A stretch of 53,335 nucleotides of DNA. Origin: CAYMBP01 sp964388745 (GTDB taxonomy: Bacteria > Babelota > Babeliae > Babelales > RVW-14). The stretch covers positions 1-53,335 of the forward strand of contig CAYMBP010000007.1 of NCBI GenBank assembly GCA_964388745.1. The letters are read 5' to 3'. The position numbers and the translations under genes were made by a program. Of this stretch, positions 7,992 to 17,692 are shown one piece after another (the first letter of the stretch is position 1; each line of letters begins with the position of its first letter). Below the pieces are notes generated by a model that worked only from the letters and a program-made list of their open reading frames with translations, searched no databases and was not told where the DNA came from.

Positions 7992-10104
7992 AGGTTACAT
8001 ACCCATATAAATCAAGCGTTGCCCCCCCACGAATTTGAATATCTAAACTCTGATTAAGAGCTAACCCCTCAGAAGGAATGGTTGCAGCACTAGACATAGT
8101 AACATCATTATCAATTACAAGTATCCCCTTTGTTAAATGCAATCCTGTTGTTGTTGAATGCAAAGAACATCCATCAAGAAATAAGCGTGCATCTGATGTT
8201 TCCATATAAATAAGGTCCTTGCTTGGACGCGTTGGATTATATTGTAATGTTGCTCCATAACCAATATACCATGTTGCATCATCTGCAATGGTACTTGTAA
8301 GTGGTGTCGTATAACTAAAAATATGCGTTCCAGAAAGAATAACATCTCCTTCAAAAAGAAGAGAGCCTTGTGAAAAAGTAAAATCTTGATCCAAACAAAG
8401 CTCACAATTTCTCAGGGTAATGCGACCACTATTAGTTAAACAACGCACATTATTCATTTTAACATTATTAAGCTCACAGTTCTCAAGAATAAGATGGCTG
8501 TTGGGACGAACAATAAACTGATTATTATTCGTTAACTTTACACTTTTCCCCTGGCCATTCCATCTACAAGTGCCTTTAAAATTAATATTTGATTTAACAT
8601 CTACATTACTGTTGCATACAATAGTTGTATTTTCAAAAGTTAAAAGACAACCCTCTGGATTAAAAGCTGCAATATTGATGCTATTAGTAAAACGAGGACG
8701 GCTGGTAGAAATATCATCTACTCTTTCAAAAGTGTAGGCTATACATTCACCGTCTCGAGACCAACGCAATGCCCATACTTCATCAGTTGACTCTATACCA
8801 TTTACTTGAATTAATCGCCCACTTACTTTGTCAAAAAAATATAAAAATAATTCATAGTTTAGGCCATTATCTAACCCAACTGCTAAATAGTCCCCAGAAG
8901 GATGCCACTGTACCGCAAAGGTATTTCGAGACTGAGTTTGGCGAGCAGCAAGCACTTCTAGCGCAGTACCAGAAGAGACATCATACACTCGTATATTCTC
9001 AGACCCTCCAGTTAACCCAACAGCAACATATGAGCCTGTTGGAGACCAATCAACAGATTGTACATTTTCACCAGTATCAACACTTGTTGTAAGCGTCAAT
9101 GAAGTTGGATAGGAAAAATCATAAATAAGAAGCTCTCCCACTCCTGAACCACTATTCTCAGTTAATCCTACAGCAAGCTTGTCTCCCCCTGGACTAAAAC
9201 TTAAAGCATCTCGATTAACATTTTCATTTGGTGAAATATTCACAGGCAACTCAGCACCAAGTATTCCTGCTGAAAATGAGTAAACCAACAGTTCATTGTT
9301 ATTTTCATCTGAACCAATAACGATATAATCACCAGATGGATGCCAAGCAATTGCACTTGCAGTACCTCCAACATTAACTCCATCTGTCTCAACAAGCGTC
9401 CCATTGCTCACATTATGAAAATAGATTTTAAAATCATCACCAGATCTTGATGCTTGTCCAACACCAAGATAAGGCTGTGTAGGATGCCAACGAACACTCT
9501 CTACGTCATTGTCATAACTAATAGACAATGTAACGGTTAAGTTTGTTCCATCAAAGTAAAAAATCTTTAATTCATCTCCAGCAGAAGACTCTTCTCGTTG
9601 CCCCCCTGCAAGATACACATTATCAAATGCCCAATCTACAGTTCGCAAGTCTGGATTCCCACTTATTCCCAAATCAAAACTTGCTTTATCTTCAAAGTAA
9701 GCACATGCCCCTAGAGGTAATTTGAAAGTACCTACTTGTGGCGGCATTTTAAACGCATGATGATTGCCTACAACATAACCCCCGGTGAGAAATGTTGACT
9801 CATTAGCTATGCAAAAATCTTGTAATAACATAAGACGCCCATTACCAAGCCCAATTGGACCAGAAACTGGTAAAAAATTGTCAAATGTTGCTGTTGTTAA
9901 CTGGTCAGCTAGCTGAAAGCCATTTTCAAAAGAGGCAAATCCAAGAAGCGTGTTATTACTATCAGAAGAGGGAAATATTGAAAATGATTGTGATGAAGCA
10001 CTTGATTTTGATCCAATAATAAGTGCATTACTTACTGTAAATATTCCCATAATTGAAAAGCAATATAATAAACAAAGCGTGACCTTGTTTTTTTTATGAA
10101 CCAT
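7984..10104 (-). CDS. Exported beta-propeller/beta-helix protein E (706 aa)
   Basis: ATG preceded by AAAGGG and GAGGGG. Signal peptide ~1-28 (two Lys in the n-region, ending S-N-A). Stalk module 1 ~30-130 with S-D-S-N-N-T-L-L-G-F, L-T-T-A-T-F-D and L-L-Q-D-F. Seven blades at ~145-465; blades 3 and 6 have the full W-H-P-S-G-D-Y core. Stalk module 2 ~475-706 has G-x-C-R-W-N-G-Q-G, N-C-E-L-C-L-D-Q-D-F-T-F-S-Q-G-S-L and T-T-G-L-H-L-T-K-G, ending G-Y-V-T-Y-E. Closest to gene A in blade lengths, so the array contains two propeller subtypes (A/E and B/C/D). Sits between gene D (8-bp overlap) and the stalk-only gene at 10127. Confidence 0.85.
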   Translation of the reverse strand: MVHKKNKVTLCLLYCFSIMGIFTVSNALIIGSKSSASSQSFSIFPSSDSNNTLLGFASFENGFQLADQLTTATFDNFLPVSGPIGLGNGRLMLLQDFCIANESTFLTGGYVVGNHHAFKMPPQVGTFKLPLGACAYFEDKASFDLGISGNPDLRTVDWAFDNVYLAGGQREESSAGDELKIFYFDGTNLTVTLSISYDNDVESVRWHPTQPYLGVGQASRSGDDFKIYFHNVSNGTLVETDGVNVGGTASAIAWHPSGDYIVIGSDENNNELLVYSFSAGILGAELPVNISPNENVNRDALSFSPGGDKLAVGLTENSGSGVGELLIYDFSYPTSLTLTTSVDTGENVQSVDWSPTGSYVAVGLTGGSENIRVYDVSSGTALEVLAARQTQSRNTFAVQWHPSGDYLAVGLDNGLNYELFLYFFDKVSGRLIQVNGIESTDEVWALRWSRDGECIAYTFERVDDISTSRPRFTNSINIAAFNPEGCLLTFENTTIVCNSNVDVKSNINFKGTCRWNGQGKSVKLTNNNQFIVRPNSHLILENCELNNVKMNNVRCLTNSGRITLRNCELCLDQDFTFSQGSLLFEGDVILSGTHIFSYTTPLTSTIADDATWYIGYGATLQYNPTRPSKDLIYMETSDARLFLDGCSLHSTTTGLHLTKGILVIDNDVTMSSAATIPSEGLALNQSLDIQIRGGATLDLYGYVTYE

Positions 10105-10126
10105 CCCCTCTACCCTTTTTACAATA

Positions 10127-11617
10127 TTAATTATCTAACACTTCCACAGAACCTTGAATTGGACTTCCACTAAAATTGAGAAGTGAGGCTCCTTTTTCTA
10201 TTTGCAATCTTCCACCCGTTACATCAAGCGGCTTGTTTAAAACAAGCACACCTTGATTCCGAAGCACAAGCGAGGAGAGTACATTATTCATAATAATTGA
10301 TTTTGCCTGAACATTGTTATACGATAATGCCCCCGTTTGAAGGCTAAGAGAGCTTCCTGGTAGCAATTGTATGCGTGTATCATTTGTACCTGTTATACCA
10401 TCCCCAAGTGAAATTCCCTGATCATCTTGAATAAGACCATCTGCATCAAACGTAATATCAACAAGTAACTTTGCAGCACCTTCTGCAATAATATTTCCAT
10501 TGCGAAGATTTAAGCCTGTTGATGTAACATGAAGTGTTGAATTTTTAAAGTAAAGAGAAGAGTTAACTCCTGCAAAATGAAGGTTATTTTTGTTATTTAC
10601 TGGCGAGTCATACATCAACACCATATTATCCCCAACAAAAATTGAAGAGTCTTCATTGATGGTACATGTTGTTTGTGTTGAAACAGCAAATGTGGTGCTT
10701 CCAATAATATCAAATCGACCAAAAACCTGAAAAGCTCCTTTGTCAAAATTATACTCACTATCCAAAACCAAAATAACGTTTTCAAATATAACTTTACCAC
10801 TATCATCAACACAAGTAATATCGTCATCTGTTGTCTGATGTATTATAACATTTTTTAAACGTAGCGTTGAACCACGATCAATAACTATTTTGCCATGCGG
10901 TTTAAAACTAAGAAAATTTCCATTACCTTGAATAGTGCAATTTTCACCACTAAATGTCCATGTTTGTGCAAGACCAAGAAGGGCTTTAAGCTCTAAGTCA
11001 TTAATATTGTCAAATAATACAGACCCTGTCCAATCATGGCTTCTTGTTCCAAGAATAATACTTCTATTATTTGCAACAATCGTACCATTTCCCTCCATAT
11101 ACTTATCTTCAACAAAATAAATATCCTCTTCAAGCGTTACTTTGCCTCCGTTAAGCTGTATACTTTTAGAAAGGCTTCGAAGAAGTGCACACGTAACACC
11201 TGTATTACTATCCAAAAGTTGAATATCATTCGCTAATAACAAGTCTCCTTCAAGTCGGTTATTATCTCCAGAAACGAGAAGCGATTGAATAACTGATGCA
11301 CCCTTACCTTTAAATAATTCATTACCACTCAATACAATTTGCTTAATTGCATCAGGCTTTAAGCGACCCCGAATCCTCATACGATTACCATTCTCTTCAA
11401 GCGTTCCATTATTAAAAATAATATCTTGACCAGAATGCGTTGAGCCAATTTGTTTGATAATCTGTCCTCGACAATCATTAATTTGATTATCAAGCACAAG
11501 ACCCGACCCCCCATCAACTTGTATTGCTGAAGACTTGCTTCTAAAATTAATAATTCCACTCATATGAGTTGACACAAGACTTACTACCCATACTAAATAA
11601 AGACTTTTATTCGTCAT
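10127..11617 (-). CDS. Exported stalk-only beta-helix-like protein F (496 aa)
   Basis: ATG at 11617 follows AAGGGGAG. Signal peptide ~1-20. The mature protein is a long ladder of short beta-strand repeats rich in Asn, Gly, Ile and Leu, with no propeller. Its central part (~225-400) matches the stalk module of the neighbours: G-N-G-N-F-L-S-F, C-V-D-D-S-G-K-V, L-D-S-E-Y-N-F-D-K-G-A-F, T-S-T-G-L-N-L-R-N-G. The N-terminal ~200 residues are related strand repeats but diverge from module 1 of the others, and the C-terminus (...V-E-V-L-D-N) lacks the G-x-I-x-Y end motif. It starts 24 bp after the stop of the 1187-aa gene. A right-handed beta-helix is inferred from pattern, not proven. Confidence 0.82.
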   Translation of the reverse strand: MTNKSLYLVWVVSLVSTHMSGIINFRSKSSAIQVDGGSGLVLDNQINDCRGQIIKQIGSTHSGQDIIFNNGTLEENGNRMRIRGRLKPDAIKQIVLSGNELFKGKGASVIQSLLVSGDNNRLEGDLLLANDIQLLDSNTGVTCALLRSLSKSIQLNGGKVTLEEDIYFVEDKYMEGNGTIVANNRSIILGTRSHDWTGSVLFDNINDLELKALLGLAQTWTFSGENCTIQGNGNFLSFKPHGKIVIDRGSTLRLKNVIIHQTTDDDITCVDDSGKVIFENVILVLDSEYNFDKGAFQVFGRFDIIGSTTFAVSTQTTCTINEDSSIFVGDNMVLMYDSPVNNKNNLHFAGVNSSLYFKNSTLHVTSTGLNLRNGNIIAEGAAKLLVDITFDADGLIQDDQGISLGDGITGTNDTRIQLLPGSSLSLQTGALSYNNVQAKSIIMNNVLSSLVLRNQGVLVLNKPLDVTGGRLQIEKGASLLNFSGSPIQGSVEVLDN

Positions 11618-11641
11618 TATTTCTCTCCCCTTGTCGCAACA

Positions 11642-14600
11642 CTATACAATGTTGCGATGAACAATAAATCCAGAAGTTAACTCTATGATTGACTCAGGAT
11701 AAATATCAAGCTTAAGATCATTTGCTTCAACTGTCCCATCACCAAGAATAATGCCCTCATTTTCATAAAATGCATCACTACTAAAATTACATTGTCCACG
11801 TACTTCAAGAAACCCCTTAGTCAACTGCATTCCAGTCTCTGTTGAGTGAAGCGTTGCATTCACCAACTTAAGCTTTGCTGTATCATTCTCAAAAACTAAA
11901 AGATCCCGACGATCAGATTGAGGCGCATAAGAAAAGATAGTATCTGCCTTCATTTTCAAATATGAACGAGAAGTAATTGTGCTTGTTTCTCTAGACTCAT
12001 AAGAGAAAGAAGCATCAGAGCCTTCAATGTCACATTTATTGACAATACTAAATGAGCCAAGAGTAAATGACATGTCACTATCAAGCGAAAGAAGCGCTGT
12101 ATCAAAAACAAGTTTTGACGAATCCGCAAGGCAGAAAAATTGACCATCTCGTAACGCATCAAGTTTCACGTTCTTGACAAGAACAGTTGAATTTGGATGA
12201 ATTACCAGCTGTGCCGTTGGACCAAACACAATAGAATTGCCATTACCATTAATGGTACAATCTCCACTGAGTGTCCAACGAGAAGTAAGATATAAATTTG
12301 ATCGCAATTCAATTGCACCCTCATTACTTACAAAGTCAATAGAAGATGTCTCTGTCAGATTCAGTCCACCCAGCTCAACAGTGTTACTATTCAAGTCAAC
12401 AACACCAGAGCCAGAGAATCCATCATTGTCACCAAAAATAAGCCTTTTAGTTACATGAAGTGTACTATTATTTAAATTTATACGGTTCAACATAATACCA
12501 TCTATTCCAATTGAAAGCTCAGAAAGTGGTGATGCTAGAGTTATTAATTGAGCAACTCCTCCAAACCCCTGAATCAAATTATTAGAACCTGTGACGAGAG
12601 TCAACAAAGGGAAATCTCCTGTCTCAACATACACAGCATGATTGTTCTCAAGCAAATTAGTAAAGGCATTAAATCGCTTGCTTGTCATATTAAATTGAAT
12701 ACCTGGAGCCACAAACGTACAATTTTCATATGCAAAATCAACCAAAGTGTCAAATTGAGCAGCTATTCCGTTAGTAATAATAACGGTTAGATTTTTAAGA
12801 AGAACATCTGAGGCTAGATACAACACTGTCTGCGGGCCAGTTACAATACTTGCAAGATTTGTAGCTGATTGAATACCAAGTGGTGTTACATTTTCATAAC
12901 CAATATGACCGTTAGGCAACTGCCATGTTGCACCCGGATTAATTTTTATAATAAAATCATTTTCAACAGTTAAATCTCCAAAAATAATACCATCCGCAGA
13001 CGAGGTTGAAGATATATCAACCATAAGATATTTGTTAACAACAGCTTGCCCTCGAGTAAGCCTCATTCCTGATGACGTAACAATAAAAGTTGAATCATCA
13101 AACATAATATTTGATGTTCGATCTTCAAAATACAAAGGCTCTCTGCCATCCTCAACCTTCGTTCGCCCAGCAACAAAAGTAATGCCATCACCTATTACCA
13201 AGGTCGCATTAGAAGCAATCGTTGAAGTATTAGCAGAAGAGTAAACAAAGCTATACGTTCCTAACAAGCTAACAACGTTCTTAATTGCCATACTCCCTAC
13301 TGAAAAAGTAAAATGGTCATCAAGCGCCGCATACACGTTATCAAAAATAATCTTAGATGAATCATCAACACAATAAAAATGTGTAGAGTCTAAGTTCGTC
13401 ATATATCCACTATTAACACGAAGCTCAGAATTGCTGCCTACAACAACTTTACCCGTCGGCTTAAAATTAAAATTATTCCAGTTTAAATTTAATGTACATT
13501 CTCCAGTAAATGTCCACTCAGATGAAAGATCGATCGTACTATGAACATTAATCACCGCTTGATCACCAGTCCAACTAATAGATCCAGTATAATTAAGGTC
13601 TTTAGGACCTAACTGCAACTCTTCTTGTTGCAAATTTATTTTCCCTGCACCCTTAAATATAACATCATTACCAAGATCAATTTTTCGATTTGCAATAATA
13701 AGACCATCATTTAGCGTTATATCTTGCAAAATAGGTCCATCAAAAAACATAGTAAGAGAAGTATCTTGATCAGCTAGTGTTATTGGTCCAGCTATAGAAC
13801 CAATCCCAAGCAATTCATTATTTTTTCCAATAACACTTAATGCAAAAGGATACGCTCCAGAATGAACTTGAATAAAGCCACCAGAATCAATAATATCTTG
13901 TATTCCTAACAAACTTTTAGTCCCTGTCATTGAGTATGAAGTAAGAGGAAACTCAAAACGAGCATTGTCATACAATAAAATTACTCCTGGATCAATTAGA
14001 GAAAAAACAGGAGTCTCTGTCACAACAGAGTTAATATTTTTAAAAACAACATCCTGCTTTATATGAAAAGTTGTATTTTGTGCACGCTCAAAAATAACAT
14101 TAGTCTGCTCATTGAAAAAGTTTGAAACCTCAACAACATCATAAACAAGATGTCCAGAATCAAGCTTAAAGTAACTTCCAGGAAGCATCTTTAAATAAAG
14201 ATCATCAGCTGCAATACCATTACCAAACGAAAGGCCATTCGCTGTATTAGTTGATTCAATATCAACAACAACTTCCCGACTTCCAAGAAACGTTCCTCGA
14301 GTAAGCGTTAGTCCATCATTAATAACATTTAATGTTGCATTTTCAATGCGTATCATTGACGTTTGATCTTCAAAATAGAGAGGTTCTCGACCATTTTGTC
14401 TTCCCAGGCGAAAATGAGAAAGATCTGCAAGATGAAATACTGAATCAACATCAATAGTACTGGTTAATATTGATTCATAATGAAAAGTAAACGGTCCAAC
14501 AAATGCCGTATTATCTTTAAATAAAATACTTCCATTAACAAAACTAAAATTACCTGTTTGTACCATGCGAGTATGATCAAGGGCTAATTGTCCAGAATTA

Positions 14601-15205
14601 TCTATGCATCTAAGATTATGATCTTTAAGACCATGAAACTCAACGCTTGATAAAAGAAGAGAAGCATCAGAGTCAATAACAATATTACCACCATCACTTA
14701 AAATGATATTATTATCTGCACCATAAATAGAACAAGCTCCACGAATCGTTACCGTATTTGTAATCTTTAAATCATGATGAAGATAAAGGGCAACATCTTC
14801 AAGAATAACTGGATGTGAAGCAGGTATTGTTGTTACGCTTTCTGCGAGAGAAAACATATGCCCCATTCCTTTCAAATACCCTGCAGATGCGAATGTTGTC
14901 TGATTTTGTAAAACTAAATCAGACGTTAAAGTTAGTGTACCACCATGCAAACTCAAATGCCCAGATATAGGAAAAACGGAGCTAAATGTACAAGTAGTAC
15001 TTGCATCTGTTAACCCAAATCCATCACGAAGCCAGCCAAACGCTAAAATAGCATTATCTTCTCCTGCTGGAAAAACCTGATATTCCTCAACAGAAACTGC
15101 AAACTCGGTCCCCACAGTTGCAGCAACAACAACCCCCTGATAAACCAATACAGAAATCCCCAGGGTCAATACCACATTGCACATAAAAAGAAACAGCCTC
15201 TTCAC
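11642..15205 (-). CDS. Giant exported beta-helix-like stalk protein G (1187 aa)
   Basis: Starts at GTG (15205) with AAGGAG 5-6 bases upstream. Signal peptide ~1-29 ending V-A-A. Stalk module 1 at ~35-125 (C-T-F-S-S-V-F-P-I-S-G, G-G-T-L-T-L) runs straight into stalk module 2, with no propeller between them. Module 2 is then repeated: copies are centred near residues 150-380, 530-770 and 920-1180, each with C-x-D-D/N-S, a T-S-T-I motif, an R-x-x-L-x-F-E-D/N line, T-x-x-G-M/L-x-L-T-R/K-G and a Gly-rich close. Ends H-R-N-I-V. Likely an elongated surface or fibre-like protein; no enzyme motif is visible. First gene of the seven-gene array and so nearest any promoter in the 345-bp gap upstream. Confidence 0.85.
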   Translation of the reverse strand: MKRLFLFMCNVVLTLGISVLVYQGVVVAATVGTEFAVSVEEYQVFPAGEDNAILAFGWLRDGFGLTDASTTCTFSSVFPISGHLSLHGGTLTLTSDLVLQNQTTFASAGYLKGMGHMFSLAESVTTIPASHPVILEDVALYLHHDLKITNTVTIRGACSIYGADNNIILSDGGNIVIDSDASLLLSSVEFHGLKDHNLRCIDNSGQLALDHTRMVQTGNFSFVNGSILFKDNTAFVGPFTFHYESILTSTIDVDSVFHLADLSHFRLGRQNGREPLYFEDQTSMIRIENATLNVINDGLTLTRGTFLGSREVVVDIESTNTANGLSFGNGIAADDLYLKMLPGSYFKLDSGHLVYDVVEVSNFFNEQTNVIFERAQNTTFHIKQDVVFKNINSVVTETPVFSLIDPGVILLYDNARFEFPLTSYSMTGTKSLLGIQDIIDSGGFIQVHSGAYPFALSVIGKNNELLGIGSIAGPITLADQDTSLTMFFDGPILQDITLNDGLIIANRKIDLGNDVIFKGAGKINLQQEELQLGPKDLNYTGSISWTGDQAVINVHSTIDLSSEWTFTGECTLNLNWNNFNFKPTGKVVVGSNSELRVNSGYMTNLDSTHFYCVDDSSKIIFDNVYAALDDHFTFSVGSMAIKNVVSLLGTYSFVYSSANTSTIASNATLVIGDGITFVAGRTKVEDGREPLYFEDRTSNIMFDDSTFIVTSSGMRLTRGQAVVNKYLMVDISSTSSADGIIFGDLTVENDFIIKINPGATWQLPNGHIGYENVTPLGIQSATNLASIVTGPQTVLYLASDVLLKNLTVIITNGIAAQFDTLVDFAYENCTFVAPGIQFNMTSKRFNAFTNLLENNHAVYVETGDFPLLTLVTGSNNLIQGFGGVAQLITLASPLSELSIGIDGIMLNRINLNNSTLHVTKRLIFGDNDGFSGSGVVDLNSNTVELGGLNLTETSSIDFVSNEGAIELRSNLYLTSRWTLSGDCTINGNGNSIVFGPTAQLVIHPNSTVLVKNVKLDALRDGQFFCLADSSKLVFDTALLSLDSDMSFTLGSFSIVNKCDIEGSDASFSYESRETSTITSRSYLKMKADTIFSYAPQSDRRDLLVFENDTAKLKLVNATLHSTETGMQLTKGFLEVRGQCNFSSDAFYENEGIILGDGTVEANDLKLDIYPESIIELTSGFIVHRNIV

Positions 15206-15550
15206 AACTCTCCTTCACTCATTAATACTCTATCCTGCCTTAAGCAGCTAAAAAGCTAAAACCCCTTATTAGAAATAAGATAGTAATTTTTTTAAGTCGT
15301 CAAGCTTTAATTAATTTCTACTGATTCCCGACAATAGCAGGATCTTTATTCAAGATGCAAGGATCTTAAAATTTTTTTGAAAAAATTATTGATAATTCTG
15401 CAAACGATACCTTCATTACTCGACAAGATGAAAAAAAGCCTTAATTCAAAACACCCAACCAAAAGACGATTGCTCAATAGAAAATAATATGATACATTAA
15501 GAGCGCCGTTAAATTCATAAAAACAATTATTCATCTATGGGGGTATCTTC
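15206..15550. other. Intergenic region between array and ankyrin gene
   Basis: 345 bp of AT-rich sequence separating two divergent genes: the minus-strand array starting at 15205 and the plus-strand gene at 15551. It should hold promoters for both, but I could not fix convincing -35/-10 pairs. AAGGAG lies just before 15205 and GGGGGT just before 15551; these are the respective ribosome binding sites. Short overlapping open frames here look accidental. Confidence 0.6.
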
Positions 15551-16198
15551 ATGACTCAGAGAGCATTTATTCTTGCAACACTTCTTGTCCTTTTGACTAC
15601 TTCGAGTAACTATGCAAATCTACACAGTCTTAAAAAAACTATTTATAATATAGTTGTTAATCACTCACCCGAAGAAAGACTTGCCTCTTGGTTCAATAGG
15701 CACAGTATTAAATTAGAAGAGCATCAAGATTTTTTAGGTATCATTCAGAGCCTTATCACTAAAAAAGAATATCAAAATGAAGGCGTTATTAACATTTTGC
15801 TTCAATATAGCATTGTACAAAGCATTGATATATCACAATGCTTTTTCCTTCATCAAGCAGTAGAACATGGCCTCTACAAAGTTGCCCAGTTTCTTTTACA
15901 AAATAATTTTGATGCGAACCTTCTCAATAAAAAATTTGAAACTCCTCTTGATAGGCTCTTTTACCAAAAAGAGAAAAACTTTCATGAGCAAATGAAGATG
16001 GAACAGCTTCTCCGAACTTACAATGGAAAAACTTCTCAAGAAGCTGCATTTATGAGCAATATCCTTGTAAACAGAGAAAAGCCTCCCTTTAAAGAAAAGA
16101 GTTATGAGCCAGACAATGAAAGTGATGAACTTCTTAAAGGTAAAACAAAAAAAGAAAAAATAGGAATATTCTATCAATACTTTAGAAAAAAACCTTAA
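15551..16198 (+). CDS. Secreted ankyrin-repeat protein (215 aa)
   Basis: Signal peptide ~1-22 (T-Q-R n-region, L-A-T-L-L-V-L-L core, S-N-Y-A-N). One clear ankyrin repeat at ~95-130: L-H-Q-A-V-E-H-G, V-A-Q-F-L-L-Q-N, then T-P-L-D-R-L-F beginning the next turn; a weaker unit precedes it at ~60-90. The C-terminal ~50 residues are lysine-rich and probably disordered. Ankyrin proteins with Sec signals are typical of host-associated bacteria, where they mediate protein contacts; the partner is unknown. A GGGGGT ribosome binding site lies 8-13 bases before ATG. Single gene, with the neighbours on either side on the other strand. Confidence 0.8.
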   Translation: MTQRAFILATLLVLLTTSSNYANLHSLKKTIYNIVVNHSPEERLASWFNRHSIKLEEHQDFLGIIQSLITKKEYQNEGVINILLQYSIVQSIDISQCFFLHQAVEHGLYKVAQFLLQNNFDANLLNKKFETPLDRLFYQKEKNFHEQMKMEQLLRTYNGKTSQEAAFMSNILVNREKPPFKEKSYEPDNESDELLKGKTKKEKIGIFYQYFRKKP

Positions 16199-16372
16199 GC
16201 CTTCATCAAAAATTAACGTATTTTCCCAAAAAATATTCTGTTAGAATAGAAGCAAGAGTTTCATAATTTTATCATACCCTGCGACATGTTTAAAATAGAG
16301 CAGTCAACAATGCTCTGATAAAGTAAAAAAAATTATAGCTCTGCTCAAACATTAGCCAAGAAACCTATAAAA

Positions 16373-16395
16373 AAGGGGTACTGAATGTACCCCTT
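16373..16395 (-). terminator. Rho-independent terminator for the 16433-17692 gene
   Basis: Perfect 9-bp inverted repeat AAGGGGTAC / GTACCCCTT with a 5-nt loop. Read on the minus strand it is followed by a T run (TTTTTTATAGG), and it lies 38 bases beyond the stop of the minus-strand gene. On the plus strand the repeat is followed by A residues, so termination there is less likely. Confidence 0.75.
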
Positions 16396-16432
16396 AAAAA
16401 TAGATGCTTTATATTTTATCTCTACCTTACAT

Positions 16433-17692
16433 TTAATGCGACATTCTAATATAGCGAATAAAAGATATAAGATCGCGATCTTTATGAGGTATCCTATCAA
16501 AAATAGTAAGATAATCTTTATTAATAAAGGTAAGCTGTTTCCCCAACTCTTCTTCATCACACAAAGCTAAAGTATTCATTGCTACAGGAGAGTTCTCCCA
16601 AACAGAATGAATCTTAAGCCCAACGAGCACAGCAAGCGGTGAATAAGTAAGATAATAGTTATTGTCTCGAATGCGCCACTTTACATTATTAACGTCTGGA
16701 GCACTTTTACCATGATATTTTATCACTGGAGTAAATGCTTCAAGCATATGATTCTCTTCTTCTAACCCAGAATAACCATAACATGTTACAAGTACATGTG
16801 GATTTTCTTTAATGTTTAAATAAAGCCATTCTCTCTCGTGCAGACTGTATACCCAAAGCTCTTTAGGCGTACGAGCATGAAAAACATCTCCTCTATTCTG
16901 CAAGCTAATCACTAATTCTTTGGTGCGAAATGGGGGGAAAGCAAGTTGCTTTTGACCAAAGCGAAATGCTTTGCATCCTAAATTTTGAGCATTTTCAGTT
17001 ATTATAGGCATTTTATAAACAGTATTCTCCTCTCCTTGACGCGTAACAAAATATATCTCATTATCAACAATAGTCATTGCAGTCACTTTTTTATCAATCA
17101 CAGCCTTAGAGCCACGATAAACAAAATTATCTTGTAAGGAGTGCAACTCAATAGTATATTCTGGCTTATTTAATTCTTCATCAAAAATATATTGCCTTGC
17201 AACAGCCACAAGGCCATCAGAACGCAAAGCAAGTGCAGTTAAATCTGGAAATATTTCTCCACCAGACATGCTTGTGAGCATCTCACGTTTAATAGATATT
17301 TCACGAATAATATCAAAATTGTCAGATTTAGCATGATACGCTTTAATAACAAAACAATCATTTCTCTGATCAGTATAGCCTGCAAGCACAACTTGTTTTT
17401 CATAACACTTCACAAAAGGATTATAATATAAACTTGTAAGATGATCATTTATCTCTTTGGGATGACTCGGAAACATTTTTTCCATTTGACTTTTATATCC
17501 AGCATCAAAAAGTTCTTGATAAAAGGCAGAGCGTTCTTCTTCATTCAAAGCCTCAAGACAAAGCAACTCTTCTGTCGGTTGCCGAGAAAGATCAAGATTG
17601 CTTATTAACTCTTTAACACTACTTACCCCTGACATGCTATTAGTGAACCCTATAGCAACACAAGTAGCCAATCCCAGTAATAATTTCTTCAC
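16433..17692 (-). CDS. Secreted propeller-like protein of unknown function (419 aa)
   Basis: I start this at GTG 17692, because AAGGAG lies six bases before it and the product then opens M-K-K-L-L-L-G-L-A-T, a clean signal peptide (~1-22, ending near F-T-N-S). The upstream ATG at 17719 would bury that site inside the gene. The mature protein has strand-rich repeats such as D-G-L-V-A-V-A-R-Q, D-N-E-I-Y-F-V-T-R-Q and K-E-L-W-V-Y-S-L, compatible with a degenerate beta-propeller, but I do not recognise a family. No catalytic motif. Flanked by a good terminator on the 3' side and by the sugar operon promoter region on the 5' side. Confidence 0.8.
   Translation of the reverse strand: MKKLLLGLATCVAIGFTNSMSGVSSVKELISNLDLSRQPTEELLCLEALNEEERSAFYQELFDAGYKSQMEKMFPSHPKEINDHLTSLYYNPFVKCYEKQVVLAGYTDQRNDCFVIKAYHAKSDNFDIIREISIKREMLTSMSGGEIFPDLTALALRSDGLVAVARQYIFDEELNKPEYTIELHSLQDNFVYRGSKAVIDKKVTAMTIVDNEIYFVTRQGEENTVYKMPIITENAQNLGCKAFRFGQKQLAFPPFRTKELVISLQNRGDVFHARTPKELWVYSLHEREWLYLNIKENPHVLVTCYGYSGLEEENHMLEAFTPVIKYHGKSAPDVNNVKWRIRDNNYYLTYSPLAVLVGLKIHSVWENSPVAMNTLALCDEEELGKQLTFINKDYLTIFDRIPHKDRDLISFIRYIRMSH

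Noticed and set aside
15346..15534. 62-codon minus-strand hydrophobic open frame in the 345-bp gap
   Set aside because: Hydrophobicity is explained by AT-rich sequence; no ribosome binding site; it would overlap the promoter region of two divergent genes.
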